In this document: positions 36,142-45,653 of the stretch, piece after piece
Layout of the letters: each line of letters begins with the position of its first letter
Position numbering within the stretch: the first letter of the stretch is position 1
Origin: Bacteroides sp.
GTDB taxonomy: Bacteria > Bacteroidota > Bacteroidia > Bacteroidales > Bacteroidaceae
NCBI GenBank assembly: GCA_021202275.1
Contig: JAJQDI010000033.1
Span: 1 to 63,030 of the forward strand
Direction of reading: 5' to 3'
Length of the DNA: 63,030 nucleotides
Made by a program: the position numbers and the translations under genes
The notes under the pieces: model-generated
Told to the model about the DNA's origin: nothing
The model's database searches: none
The model's input: only the letters and a program-made list of their open reading frames with translations

Positions 36142-39100
36142 TCTTTTATTTTACGGTTGATACGATTCGTAGATATATAACTGTAAATAGCGGGTACAAT
36201 ATACATAGTGAGGAAGGTCGAGACTAGCAGTCCTCCCACTACGGCTATCCCCATGGCTATACGTCCGTTCTTCCCTTCACCGGTAGCAAATACCAGAGGA
36301 AGTAGTCCCAGGATCGTAGAGGCACTTGTCATCAGGATGGGACGCAGACGTTGCAGAGAGGCATCCCGGATGGCCTGGAATTTATCTTCTCCTTCATCCT
36401 GTTTCTGATTGGCAAACTCAACGATCAGAATACCGTTCTTTGCCACCAGACCGATCAGCATAATGATCCCGATCTGACTGAATATATTCATGGTTTGTCC
36501 GCTGAAGTACATGAATAACAAGGCTCCGGCAATAGCCAAGGGTACAGTAAGCATAATGATGAGCGGATCTTTGAAACTCTCAAACTGTGCCGCCAGGATC
36601 AGATAGATCAGTACGATGGCCAGTACAAAGGCAAACATCAGGCTGGAAGAACTTTCTCTGTACTCTTTGGAGTCGCCCGTCAGAGCCGTGCGGAAGGTAT
36701 CATCCAATACCTCTTTGGCTATTTTGTCCATCTCGTCCAACCCTTCTCCGATCGTCCTTCCGTCGGCCAGTCCCGCGGATACGGTAGCCGAAACAAAACG
36801 GTTGAAGCGGTAGAGCTACGGAGGAGTATTGTCTTCTGTCAGCGCTACCAGGTTGTCCATCTGGATCATTTCTCCCTTGTCGCTGCGTACATAGATAGAT
36901 CTCAGGTCGGCTGGTTTGTTGCGCTGCTGACGATTGATCTCTCCCAATATCTCGTATTGTTTCCCATTCATGTAGAAATATCCCATACGTTGGCCACTGA
37001 GGCCATATTGCAATGTCTGGGCTAGCGTACGTGTACTTACCCCCATGCTGATCGCTTTGTCCCGGTTGATATGGATTTTTAGTTCCGGATTCGTGAATTT
37101 GAGATTGACATCGGCCATCTGGAACGTCGGATTGTCGTAGACTTTCGCCATAAATTCAGGTAATATTTCCTGTAATTTTTCCAGATTAGGGGCTTGTATC
37201 ACGTACTGCACAGGCATAGCGCCGCGTCGTCCGCCAAAAGTCGTCTGCTGCTGCACAAAGGAGCGGGCCATAGTCTTACGTTGTACGGCGCGGGAGATCT
37301 CCTGAGCCTTTTCCATCTGTGTGTAATTCCGGTCCTGCATATCTTTGAGGATGATCCTCACATTCCCGCTACCGCTGGATACGCGGGCAGTGATGGCTTC
37401 TGCGTCCGGGATAATAGAGTCTACCAGCAGATTGATATCTTCCGTGTAATCGCGCAGGTATTCATAACTTACCCCTTCCGGGCCACGTGTTGTAATGCTG
37501 ATACTCGAACGATCTTCCAACGGTGCCATTTCGGAAGGGATCATGTTCCATAGATAAAGAATGATCCCTATGGTTAAGATGACTACGGGAAGTGCGATGT
37601 ATCTCACACGAAGGAAGGCGGACAGGGAGCGTGCGTAGATGGCATTTAACCCTTCAAAGAAGGGCTCTGTTTTGTTGTAGAACCAATTCTTTTTTTCCCG
37701 TTTCACCAACAACTTGGTTGCCAGCATAGGAGTAAATGTCAATGCAGCGAAAGAGGAAATGATCACACATCCCGATACCACAATACTGAACTCACGAAAT
37801 AGTTTTCCTGTCATTCCCTCCATAAATACGATCGGGAAAAATACAGCTACCAGCGTGATCGTTGTGGAGATCACCGCAAAAAAGATCTCTTTGGAACCTT
37901 CGATCCCGGCCTCTTTTGGAGACATTCCCCGTTCTATGCGCACATAGATATTTTCCGTCATTACGATGGCGTCGTCTACTACCAGCCCTACTGCCAGTAC
38001 AATGGCGAGCATGGAGAGTACATTGATGGAAAAACCAGCCAGATACATGATAAAAAACGCTCCGATCAGTGATACGGGGATCACTATGCAGGGAACCAGT
38101 GTCACGCGCCAGTCTCTCAGGAACAGGAAGATAATGATAATAACCAATATAAAGGCAATGTATACCGTCTCTTCTACCTCCGCGATGGAGGCACGGATAA
38201 ATTTGGTCGTATCGAATCCGTAGCTGTAAGTGATATCATCCGGAAGATCCTTTTGCATGATCTCCATACGCTGGTATACCGCGTCCGCGATCTCGATATG
38301 ATTAGCTCCGGGTTGCGGGGTCACTACTACTCCTACCATCGGCACACCGTTCATCTTCATGTAGCTTTTGATATCCTGTGGTCCCAGTTCGGCCCGGCCG
38401 ATATCACTGAACCGGATGATCCGATCGTTCTCCTCCCGGATGATCAGGTCGTTGAACTCCTGGGCTGTATGCATAAGCCCCATGGTACGGATTGTCAGTG
38501 TGGTGGTATTTCCTTCAATACTTCCTGACGGAAGTTCCACATTTTCACTGTCGATGGCATTTTTTACATCCACCGGAGTAATGCTGTAGGCTGCCATTTT
38601 CACCGGGTCCAGCCACAAACGCATCGAATATCGTTTCTCTCCCCAGATGGATACACTACTTACATCCGGTATGGTTTGTAACTGTTCTTTCACCGTAAGG
38701 TCGGCTATCTCGCTTAACTCGAGCAGAGAACGTTGCCGGCTCTGAATAGCTACCATCAGGATAGGAACCGCATCCGCGTCTGCTTTGGATACGGTGGGAG
38801 GGTCGCAGTCGCGGGGCAGGTAGCGTTGCGCGCGGGATACTTTGTCACGTACATCATTGGCAGCGGTTTCCAGGTCTACCGACAGTTCAAACTCCACTGT
38901 GATGCGGGATTGTCCCTGACTACTCACACTGGAAAGAGAACGGATTCCGGGGATACCATTTATGTTTTGTTCGAGAGGTTCAGTGATCTGGTTTTCGATC
39001 ACATCCGCGTTTGCTCCTGGGTAAGAGCAAGTCACCGAGATGATCGGGTTGTCCACAGAAGGATACTCACGTACACCCAATGAGGTATAACCGATCAGCC

Positions 39101-39173
39101 CGAACAGGATGATAATGATCGTCATTACCGTGGCAAGCACCGGCCTCCGTATACTAAGTTCGGATATATTCAT
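36138..39173 (-). pseudogene. RND efflux permease, interrupted by an in-frame amber codon
   Basis: The frame encodes an AcrB/MexB-type HAE1 transporter of 1011 residues if read through. Visible: MNISELSIRRPVLATVMTIIIILFG, SVDNPIISVTCSYPGANADVIENQITEPLEQNINGIPG, RDWRVTLVPCIVIPVSLIGAFF, LAIVLAVGLVVDDAIVMTENIY with the proton-relay aspartates, and the C-terminal FAFVLAIVLIYLILAAQFESF. A TAG at 36816-36818 sits in NTPP*LYRFNRFVSATV; homologues have Gln here (PPQLYRFNR), one C-to-T change from TAG. There is no frameshift. Unless suppressed or a base-call error, the pump is inactive after residue 785. Confidence 0.85.
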
Positions 39174-39182
39174 AAGGCAGTC

Positions 39183-40229
39183 TTATTCTACGTTGTCAAG
39201 TATCACTTCCAGATCCATACGGAGTTGTAGGGTACCTGTGGTAATGATGGTATCTCCCATGTGCAACCCTTCCAGAACCTGTACTTCCGATTCGGTCCGT
39301 AGTCCTGTAGTCACTTCTACCGGATAAGCACGTCCCGATCGGTACAGGAACACCTTATCCAATCCCATTTCCGGTACAATGGCTTCTGTCGGGATGGCAA
39401 TGGCATTACTGATCTCACGCATTTTCAGTTGTACAGAAGCATAGCGGCCTGGCAACAGAGCCCCGTTGGTATTGGGGTAATAGGCACGCACCGGCAGTGT
39501 GAAAGTCGATTGGTCTATCTGGGATTCCGTGGCATATACCTGTGCCTGCATGGGGGTAAGCCTTCCTTCTACACTGAAGGTGAGGTTGGTGCCTCGCTGT
39601 ATCTGGCTGGCGTAGCGCTCGGGCACGGCAAACTCGATCTTCAGCGGAGAGATCTTGGTCAGTTTGGCTACTACCGTACTGGTAGAAGCAAACGATCCCT
39701 CACTGATCTGTCTCAGACCGATGATACCGTCGAAAGGTGCCCGCAATTCTGTCTGGGCAATGTTGGCCTTGATGATCTCAATGTCTGCTTCCAGAATGGC
39801 CTGGTCTGTGCGTACCTGTTCGTAGGCCTCCTTACTCACAGCATCCTTTTCCAGCAAGGCACTCTGGCGGAACACACGGTCTTCTGCCAGTTTCACCTGT
39901 GCTTCTAGCCTTTGTAGCTGTGCCTGTAAAGGTAAATCGTTTACTTTGGCAAGAAGTTGACCTTTTTTAACAAGGGTTCCCTCTTCAAAGTAGATAGCCA
40001 CTACTTTACCAGAAGTCTCAAAAGCCAGGTCTACCTCTTCATCAGGCAACAACCTGCCGTTGATAGTGATCTCTTCGGTCAGTGACTGAGGTTTGATAAT
40101 AACTCCGTTTACGTTCAGTGCTCTTCGGGCATTGGATGAAGAAGTCCTGGGCACAGTATCTGCAGCTGTCAACTCTTTGTTGGTGCGTGGGAGCCAGGTA
40201 CGTATAGCCAACCCGGCTAATACAACCAC
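39183..40229 (-). CDS. RND efflux membrane fusion protein (periplasmic adaptor), start unclear
   Basis: The adaptor between RND pump and TolC channel. Barrel-sandwich halves (ITINGRLLPDEEVDLAFETSGKVVAIYFEEGTLVKKGQLLAKV; AELRAPFDGIIGLRQ-type TELRAPFDGIIGLRQISEG) flank a coiled-coil hairpin (QLQRLEAQVKLAEDRVFRQSALLEKDAVSKEAYEQV), then beta-barrel and membrane-proximal domains. The only formal start is a GTG at 40229, inside the N-terminal membrane anchor. The frame continues upstream through a plausible N-terminus (TGTPPQSTSNRKIHINKKIKWGLL) to a TAG at 40317-40319 without any ATG, GTG or TTG, so the original start seems lost or uses a rare codon. The stop lies 9 bp before the permease. Confidence 0.8.
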   Translation of the reverse strand: MVVLAGLAIRTWLPRTNKELTAADTVPRTSSSNARRALNVNGVIIKPQSLTEEITINGRLLPDEEVDLAFETSGKVVAIYFEEGTLVKKGQLLAKVNDLPLQAQLQRLEAQVKLAEDRVFRQSALLEKDAVSKEAYEQVRTDQAILEADIEIIKANIAQTELRAPFDGIIGLRQISEGSFASTSTVVAKLTKISPLKIEFAVPERYASQIQRGTNLTFSVEGRLTPMQAQVYATESQIDQSTFTLPVRAYYPNTNGALLPGRYASVQLKMREISNAIAIPTEAIVPEMGLDKVFLYRSGRAYPVEVTTGLRTESEVQVLEGLHMGDTIITTGTLQLRMDLEVILDNVE

Positions 40230-40319
40230 AATGAGGACCAGCAGACCCCATTTGATCTTTTTGTTTATGTGTATTTTTCTGTTAGAGGTACTCTGTGGTG
40301 GTGTACCAGTTTTTGCCTA

Positions 40320-40581
40320 TTTTATCTTAACTTAGTTTAGACTTCAAACTCTTTGAAAGGTTTAAATCGTCTGTTCAAATTTTAATTGCGCCAGCTGTCG
40401 GATATCGCTTTGAAAAATAAAAAACAACCTGGATCAATGGTCAGCAAAGCTGAAAGAGACCTTTACCTGCACGCGATGCCAGTCCACGGAAGGGTCGGTG
40501 TAGCCAATCAGGTGCTCAGTGAGGTTAATAAAAGAACAATGGCATACAAACATACAATGAAATTCCCGGGAAAAACTCAGA
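40320..40581. other. gap between efflux operon and rsgA
   Basis: Contains the leader of the efflux operon. No TetR/AraR-type regulator gene and no clear promoter pair are seen. Confidence 0.4.
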
Positions 40582-41529
40582 TCAATGTGCTGCCCGGTAT
40601 TTTCCTTCTTCCTGATCTTCTATAATATTCAGATAAGAAGTATAGCGCGATTGGCTGATGCGGTGTTCTTCTACTGCTTTGCGTACGGCGCAGTCCGGTT
40701 CGTGCCGATGGGTACAATTGTAATACCTGCAATGTTCCGATTCGCGGAAGATCTCCGGCAGGTAATGACCGATCTCCTCTTCTTTCAGATCGAAAGTACC
40801 AAAACCTTTGATCCCCGGAGTATCGATAAGGTATCCGCTACCTTCCACAGGGAACATCTCTGAGAAAGTAGTCGTATGCATTCCTTTCTTGTGATAAGAA
40901 GATATTTCTCCTGTTCTGGCCCCGATCTCCGGCTGTATGGCATTGATCAGTGTCGATTTCCCCACTCCCGAATGCCCGGAGAAAAGAGTCACTTTTCCTT
41001 GCAGGTCACGTTTCACTTCTTCTATTCCGGTTCCTGTAAGTGCGGAAACGCGGAAACACGGATATCCGATGTAGGTATACAGATCGATCAGGCTATCCAG
41101 ATAAGCCAGGTCGGCCTCATCGTACATATCTGTTTTGTTGAAGACCAATTTGGCAGGTACCTGATACGCTTCCGCGGAAGCAAGAAAACGGTCTATAAAA
41201 GTAGTAGAGGTTTCCGGGTAATTGACCGTAACTACCAGCATGCATTGATCCAGGTTGGCTGCCAGGATGTGAGACTGTTTGGAGAGGTTAGAGGATTTAC
41301 GGATGATGTAGTTTTTCCGGTCTTCTATCTCACTGATCAGACCGGTCCCCTCCTGGTTCAGGATGATCCGTACATAGTCACCTACAGCCACCGGATTGGT
41401 CGTACGTATTCCTTTCAGCCGGAAGCTGCCTTTGATCTTGCAATGGATCAGTGTCCCGTCTTCTGTTTTTACCTGATACCAGCTCCCTGTGTTCCTGATG
41501 ACTAATCCGCGCACATTTTGTTCTTTCAC
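40582..41529 (-). CDS. rsgA: ribosome small-subunit-dependent GTPase A
   Basis: Late 30S assembly GTPase with circularly permuted G motifs. N-terminal OB fold (GLVIRNTGSWYQVKTEDGTLIHCKIKGSFRL), then G4 NKTD before G1 GHSGVGKSTLIN, followed by G3 DTPGIKGFGTF, and a C-terminal zinc finger HCRYYNCTHRHEPDCAVRKAV. Length 315 is normal. Confidence 0.96.
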   Translation of the reverse strand: MKEQNVRGLVIRNTGSWYQVKTEDGTLIHCKIKGSFRLKGIRTTNPVAVGDYVRIILNQEGTGLISEIEDRKNYIIRKSSNLSKQSHILAANLDQCMLVVTVNYPETSTTFIDRFLASAEAYQVPAKLVFNKTDMYDEADLAYLDSLIDLYTYIGYPCFRVSALTGTGIEEVKRDLQGKVTLFSGHSGVGKSTLINAIQPEIGARTGEISSYHKKGMHTTTFSEMFPVEGSGYLIDTPGIKGFGTFDLKEEEIGHYLPEIFRESEHCRYYNCTHRHEPDCAVRKAVEEHRISQSRYTSYLNIIEDQEEGKYRAAH

Positions 41530-41600
41530 TGATTTTCTCCCCGGATATAGGTCATACGGACAGGATCGATGACCCTGTCCGCATGCTTATATCTCTGTTT

Positions 41601-42161
41601 TTATACGGTCATGATCTCTTTTTCCTTGTTGGCCAGCATTTCGTCGATCTGCTTGATAAACTTATCGTGGATCTTCTGCAACCTGGCTTCTGCGTCTTTC
41701 TCCAGATCTTCGGACAATCCGTCTTTCAATCCTTTTTTCAGGGCTTCGATACCGTCGCGACGTGCGTTACGTACACTGATCTTGGCTGTTTCCGCCTCCC
41801 CTTTACACTGCTTGGCCAGTTGTTTACGGCGCTCTTCTGTCAATAAAGGAATGCCGATACGGATAATCTCTCCGTTGTTTTCCGGCATGATCCCCAGATC
41901 AGAATCAATGATCGCTTTTTCAATTGCACGGAACATCGATTTGTCCCAGGGCTTGATGGCGATGCTGCGGGCATCCGGAGTAGTCACGGCCGCTACATTG
42001 TTGATAGGTACCATACTTCCGTAGGAGTCGACACGGATACCGTCCAATAGTTTCGGATTGGCTTTCCCGGCCCGGATGTGTGAAAGCGATTCGTCCAGGT
42101 ACATAATGGCCATATCCATTTTTTCCTGTGCATTGTTGATGCATTTGTCTACATCTATCAT
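41601..42161 (-). CDS. frr: ribosome recycling factor
   Basis: A 186-residue RRF that splits post-termination ribosomes with EF-G. Conserved: SLSHIRAGKANPKLLDGIRVDSYGSMVPINNVAAVTTPDARSIAIKPWDKSM, IGIPLLTEERRKQLAKQCKGEAETAKISVRNARRD. rsgA follows after 71 bp, pyrH lies further upstream on the same strand but is separated by the opposing acetyltransferase gene. Confidence 0.97.
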   Translation of the reverse strand: MIDVDKCINNAQEKMDMAIMYLDESLSHIRAGKANPKLLDGIRVDSYGSMVPINNVAAVTTPDARSIAIKPWDKSMFRAIEKAIIDSDLGIMPENNGEIIRIGIPLLTEERRKQLAKQCKGEAETAKISVRNARRDGIEALKKGLKDGLSEDLEKDAEARLQKIHDKFIKQIDEMLANKEKEIMTV

Positions 42162-42193
42162 ATCGTTTTTTTTAATAGAATTTCTTTGTGAAA

Positions 42194-42224
42194 CAAAATT
42201 AGACTATTTTTGAATATCTGCAAA
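42194..42224 (-). promoter_or_regulatory. frr promoter
   Basis: Minus strand: -33 TTTG (42221-42224), 19-bp spacer, -7 TAATTTTG (42194-42201), 32 bp before the frr start. Confidence 0.7.
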
Positions 42225-42409
42225 TATTCCGGGGCAAGAAAACGGAATCTGAGGGATAACCTTGCTTACTTTTCGCAAATTGTACGGGAAAAGAGAGCAT
42301 TCATTTCCGGCGATGAAGCAGAAGCTGGAAAAGAACAGTTCGTATCAGAACTTATTTCTCTGTTGTCCCGAAAACGTAAACATCATCTATAACAATAGAG
42401 GAGAATTTT

Positions 42410-42916
42410 ATGCATATAGAATTAAAACCCTGGTGTGGCGCGTATGCATTTCAGCTGAAAGCCGCCGCCGATTATCCCGAGATAGAGGAAAATCTGCGTG
42501 ACGGGTTTCCGGTGCCTTATACGCTGGCAGACGCGGAAGCTTATATAAACAATTGCTTGCGTATGAAAGGTGATACGCAACTTTGCCGGGCCATTCTGGC
42601 AGACGGGAAAGTGGTGGGAAGTATAGGACTTTTCCGCTGTTCCAATGTGTATCGGTACAACGCGGAGTTGGGTTACTGGTTGGCCAGGCCCTACTGGAAC
42701 CAGGGTGTCATGCCCGAAGCCATCCGTCGGATGTGTCGGATAGGTTTCTCTGCCTGGGACATTGTACGGATATTCGCGGAGCCTTTCGGATCTAATCCTG
42801 CTTCCGCGAGAGTACTGGAGAAAGCTGGATTTATCCGGGAAGGTACACTGAAAAAAGGGGTTTTCAAAAGAGGGCGCTTCACAGATTATCACATATACGC
42901 TTTGGTGAGAAAATAA
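42410..42916 (+). CDS. GNAT family N-acetyltransferase (RimJ/RimL-like)
   Basis: A 168-residue acetyltransferase. Acetyl-CoA-binding strands and pyrophosphate loop region: YNAELGYWLARPYWNQGVMPEAIRRMCRIGF, then FAEPFGSNPASARVLEKAGFIREGTLKKGVFKRGRFTDYHIYALVR, which is the typical motif A/B layout of the RimJ/RimL/Pat group. Such enzymes acetylate N-termini, amino acids or small amines; the substrate is unknown here. It is a single plus-strand gene between frr and pyrH. Confidence 0.9.
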   Translation: MHIELKPWCGAYAFQLKAAADYPEIEENLRDGFPVPYTLADAEAYINNCLRMKGDTQLCRAILADGKVVGSIGLFRCSNVYRYNAELGYWLARPYWNQGVMPEAIRRMCRIGFSAWDIVRIFAEPFGSNPASARVLEKAGFIREGTLKKGVFKRGRFTDYHIYALVRK

Positions 42917-43061
42917 ACCGCAATTTTTCTTCCGGAAAAGAACCGGAATATGAAGCGCAGTCTGACATATACGGAGATGTACGTATCAGATATACCGGCA
43001 TATACATCCCCGGTATACTTACCTATGCAACCCGGTATATCCGGTATGTATATGTGGAGAA
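42917..43061. repeat. cluster of palindromic CCGGTATA/ATATACCGG fragments
   Basis: Between convergent genes: ATATACCGG (42990-42998), CATATACAT (42999-43007), CCGGTATAT (43032-43040) and ATGTATATG (43046-43054) are mutually complementary but not in the order of a single hairpin. Probably a transcription-end region with alternative folds. Confidence 0.45.
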
Positions 43062-43089
43062 AGTTCTTTGTGACTACGCACAAAGAACT
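43062..43089 (-). terminator. hairpin after pyrH
   Basis: Perfect 11-bp stem AGTTCTTTGTG / CACAAAGAACT with a 6-base loop, 27 bp after the pyrH stop. The following bases on the minus strand are only weakly T-rich (TTTCTCC). Confidence 0.6.
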
Positions 43090-43115
43090 CCCTTAGCTGT
43101 GTATATAGGATGGGA

Positions 43116-43826
43116 TCAATTATGCACCAGTGTACCTATATCTTCGCCTGCGATCACCTTCCTTAGATTCCCCGGAGTATCCATGTCGAAGACTACGATA
43201 GGCAGGTTGTTTTCCTTGCACATGGTTGTTGCCGTAAGGTCCATGATCTTCAGTCCGCGGTTGTATATCTCGTCATAGGTGATCTCTCTGAATTTGGTCG
43301 CGGTCGGATCTTTTTCCGGGTCGGCGGTATATATCCCATCTACCCGCGTGCCTTTGAGCATGACATCTGCCTCTATCTCTATTCCTCTCAGAGAGGAGCC
43401 TGTGTCTGTGGTGAAGAAGGGGTTGCCCGTACCTCCCGACATGATGACGATCTCATTGTTCTCCAGACATTCGATGGCTTTCCATTTGTTGTAGAATTCT
43501 CCGATCGGCTCCATGCGCACCGCTGTGAGCACTCTGGATTTTATTCCGACCGACCCCAGGGCCGAACTCAGGGCCAGGCTGTTGATCACTGTCGCAAGCA
43601 TACCCATCTGATCGCCCTTAACCCGGTCAAAACCTTTGCTGGCACCACTCAATCCGCGGAAGATGTTTCCCCCTCCGATCACAATGCCTACCTGTACGCC
43701 CATTTCCTGTATTTCTTTGATCTGTCCGGCATATTCGGCCAGTCTTTTTTCATCGATCCCGTACTGCTTTTCTCCCATCAGGCTTTCGCCGCTTAGTTTC
43801 AAGAGAACTCGTTTGTATGTTGCCAT
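43116..43826 (-). CDS. pyrH: UMP kinase
   Basis: A 236-residue amino-acid-kinase-fold enzyme that phosphorylates UMP to UDP. Visible: YKRVLLKLSGESLMGEKQYGID, GVQVGIVIGGGNIFRGLSGA, GDQMGMLATVINSLALSSAL, NEIVIMSGGTGNPFFTTDTGSSLRGIEIEADVMLKGTRVDGIYTADP, and LPIVVFDMDTPGNLRKVIAGEDIGTLV. Full length and typical. Confidence 0.97.
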   Translation of the reverse strand: MATYKRVLLKLSGESLMGEKQYGIDEKRLAEYAGQIKEIQEMGVQVGIVIGGGNIFRGLSGASKGFDRVKGDQMGMLATVINSLALSSALGSVGIKSRVLTAVRMEPIGEFYNKWKAIECLENNEIVIMSGGTGNPFFTTDTGSSLRGIEIEADVMLKGTRVDGIYTADPEKDPTATKFREITYDEIYNRGLKIMDLTATTMCKENNLPIVVFDMDTPGNLRKVIAGEDIGTLVHN

Positions 43827-43880
43827 ATCCTTATTTATTTAGTGATTAAACTTTTTATATGTTATTGTGAATAGATAGGA

Positions 43881-44636
43881 TCAGTATAGATAACTGACTT
43901 CTTTGAATGCGTATCTTCTTTCGCGTCCTGTGTCGTCGGTAAGTATCAGCCTTCCTCCCGGTTCTATGCCTGTGATCATAGCGCTGAATATGCCCCGTTG
44001 ATCCTGAAAGTCATGAAAACCTGTGTTGCGGAACAGAGAACGTTGATAGCGTGCGGCGATCCAGTCTCCTTTATCACTTTTCAGCAGCTCGTAGTATACG
44101 CTGATGCGTTCCATTACCTGCTTCAGTACTTCTGAAAGATCTTCTTTTTTTCCTGTGATCTGTCGCAAAGATACTGGATTGGGAGCCGGACTATGAAACT
44201 CTTCCTGATTGATATTGATACCAATGCCCGCGATGCAGCGGTTGATCTGTGTTCCGGTCAGATCGTTTTCGAGCAGCATACCGCATATCTTTTTCTCTTT
44301 CCAGAAAATGTCGTTCGGCCACTTGACCGAAAGCTCTTCCGCGTATACATCCAATGTCTCTTTCACAGCCAGGGATATGACCTGAGAGAGTCTGAACTGT
44401 TCTTTCGCACTCAGGAAGGTCGGGTAGAGTACGGTGCTGGAAAGCAGATTTTCTCCTTGTTCGGATTCCCATGAATTGCCTCGCTGTCCCCGGCCCGCGG
44501 TCTGATGATCTGCTGTCACAACCGTCATTTCTTTGACCTCTTGTTCCGTACACAGGCGAGCCAGGTAGAGACTTGTGGAGTCGGTCTCTTCCACACGGAT
44601 ACAGGGAAATGAAAAACCGTCAGGGTAGGGCATCAT
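43881..44636 (-). CDS. birA: biotin--[acetyl-CoA-carboxylase] ligase
   Basis: A 251-residue ligase without the N-terminal DNA-binding domain, so it should not act as a repressor. The biotinyl-AMP loop is GRGQRGNSWES (about residue 47), followed by SVKWPNDIFWKEKKICGMLLEN and GIGININQEEF. The final 45 residues form the small C-terminal domain (GIEPGGRLILTDDTGRERRYAFKEVSYLY). The start overlaps the end of the upstream MmcQ-like gene by 17 bp. Confidence 0.94.
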   Translation of the reverse strand: MMPYPDGFSFPCIRVEETDSTSLYLARLCTEQEVKEMTVVTADHQTAGRGQRGNSWESEQGENLLSSTVLYPTFLSAKEQFRLSQVISLAVKETLDVYAEELSVKWPNDIFWKEKKICGMLLENDLTGTQINRCIAGIGININQEEFHSPAPNPVSLRQITGKKEDLSEVLKQVMERISVYYELLKSDKGDWIAARYQRSLFRNTGFHDFQDQRGIFSAMITGIEPGGRLILTDDTGRERRYAFKEVSYLY

Positions 44637-44976
44637 AAGCTATGCGTTGTTTGCGGGTGAATGTGCGAAGGACTTCTTCGTAAGAGTGATCGATCAGGTG
44701 GCAGATCAGTTTATCATCCGCGTCTCTGTTGAAAAAGACCTGGTTCCAGTATTTCTTATGAAAATGAGGAGCACCTTCCACGGCGGAATAGGTTTCTCTC
44801 AGTTCCACCACATAGTCCGGATCACATTTCAGAGAGATCTTATTGGCACTTTCCAGGTCAATAAGTGCGAACATCTTGTCCAATACCTTGATCACTAATG
44901 AATTTTCATCGAAAGGAAGACTTTCGGTAGTTCCTTTCTTATTCAGGCAATATTCCCTTGCAGTTTCTATATTCAT
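44620..44976 (-). CDS. MmcQ/YjbR family protein
   Basis: A 118-residue protein of the CyaY-like-fold MmcQ/YjbR family (MNIETAREYCLNKKGTTESLPFDENSLVIKVLDKMFALIDLE; SLKCDPDYVVELRETYSAVEGAPHFHKKYWNQV). Family members are described as DNA-binding, but the role is unclear. It is translationally coupled to birA by overlap and starts 8 bp after the YraN gene stop. Confidence 0.9.
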   Translation of the reverse strand: MNIETAREYCLNKKGTTESLPFDENSLVIKVLDKMFALIDLESANKISLKCDPDYVVELRETYSAVEGAPHFHKKYWNQVFFNRDADDKLICHLIDHSYEEVLRTFTRKQRIAYDALP

Positions 44977-44983
44977 GATGTGT

Positions 44984-45349
44984 TTAAAATAAAGGTGGAT
45001 AGAAGGCCGATTTCAGATGGACCAGTTCAAATTCACTCTCTTTCCCTACCACCGTAATGATATCAAAACGCACCGGATTGTCCAATCCGAATACTTTGAT
45101 ATATGTATCGGTGGCCCGCACGATACGACGTATCTTTTGCGCGGTGATTGCCTCTTCCGGTTCGGCATATGCTGTATTGCTCCGTGTTTTGACTTCCACA
45201 ATCACCAGTTCGTTCCCTTGTGCTGCCACAATGTCCAGTTCGAGCCGGCCTCGCCGCCAGTTGCGGTGGCGGATGATGTAGCCGTTTCTCTCCAGATAAC
45301 GTGCGGCTGCCTCTTCTCCCGATTTCCCCAGTGTATTGTGTTCTGCCAT
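44984..45349 (-). CDS. YraN family protein (UPF0102, nuclease-like)
   Basis: A 121-residue protein: GKSGEEAAARYLERNGYIIRHRNWRRGRLELDIVAAQGNELVIVEVKTRS, containing the E...D...ExK pattern of Holliday-junction-resolvase-like folds. Function unproven. First gene of the yraN-mmcQ-birA run. A minus-strand TAATTTTG box lies at 45363-45370, 14 bp upstream, in a shared divergent promoter region with the gene at 45420. Confidence 0.93.
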   Translation of the reverse strand: MAEHNTLGKSGEEAAARYLERNGYIIRHRNWRRGRLELDIVAAQGNELVIVEVKTRSNTAYAEPEEAITAQKIRRIVRATDTYIKVFGLDNPVRFDIITVVGKESEFELVHLKSAFYPPLF

Positions 45350-45381
45350 AGCCGGTTTTTTGCAAAATTACGTTTTTATTT

Positions 45382-45411
45382 TTTGAAATAATAAAAGTAA
45401 GAGTAATTTTG
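45382..45411 (+). promoter_or_regulatory. promoter of the 45420 gene, probably giving a leaderless mRNA
   Basis: TTTG at 45382-45385, an 18-bp spacer and TAATTTTG at 45404-45411. The ATG begins 8 bases after the -7 box, about where transcription should start. Confidence 0.6.
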
Positions 45412-45419
45412 CAGATCGT

Positions 45420-45653
45420 ATGAAAAAGCGAGTAAAAATATCCACTCAGTCTTCTTGCGGCGAGGTCCGTCGTGAGCAGCGCCTGACTTGTCTGATGAGT
45501 GAGGAAGAGTTGCAGATCGTAGACCGCTATCTGGAGAAATATCACATCACCAACCGATCGCGTTGGCTGCGTGAGACGGTACTCAGCTTTATCCATAAAA
45601 ATATGGAGGAGGATTATCCTACTCTTTTTGGTGAACATGACATGCGGCGCTGA
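45420..45653 (+). CDS. small conserved hypothetical protein
   Basis: A 77-residue basic/acidic protein (MKKRVKISTQSSCGEVRREQ..., SEEELQIVDRYLEKYHITNRSRWLRETVLSFIHKNMEEDYPTLFGE). The part from about residue 26 resembles a ribbon-helix-helix-type layout (helix, turn with NRSRWLRETV, helix), so DNA binding is possible but not shown. It overlaps the tadA start by one base (TGATG). Confidence 0.7.
   Translation: MKKRVKISTQSSCGEVRREQRLTCLMSEEELQIVDRYLEKYHITNRSRWLRETVLSFIHKNMEEDYPTLFGEHDMRR

Noticed and set aside
36138..36740. Separate small RND-like gene
   Set aside because: It is in the same frame as the upstream permease with only one TAG between, and encodes exactly the missing C-terminal part.
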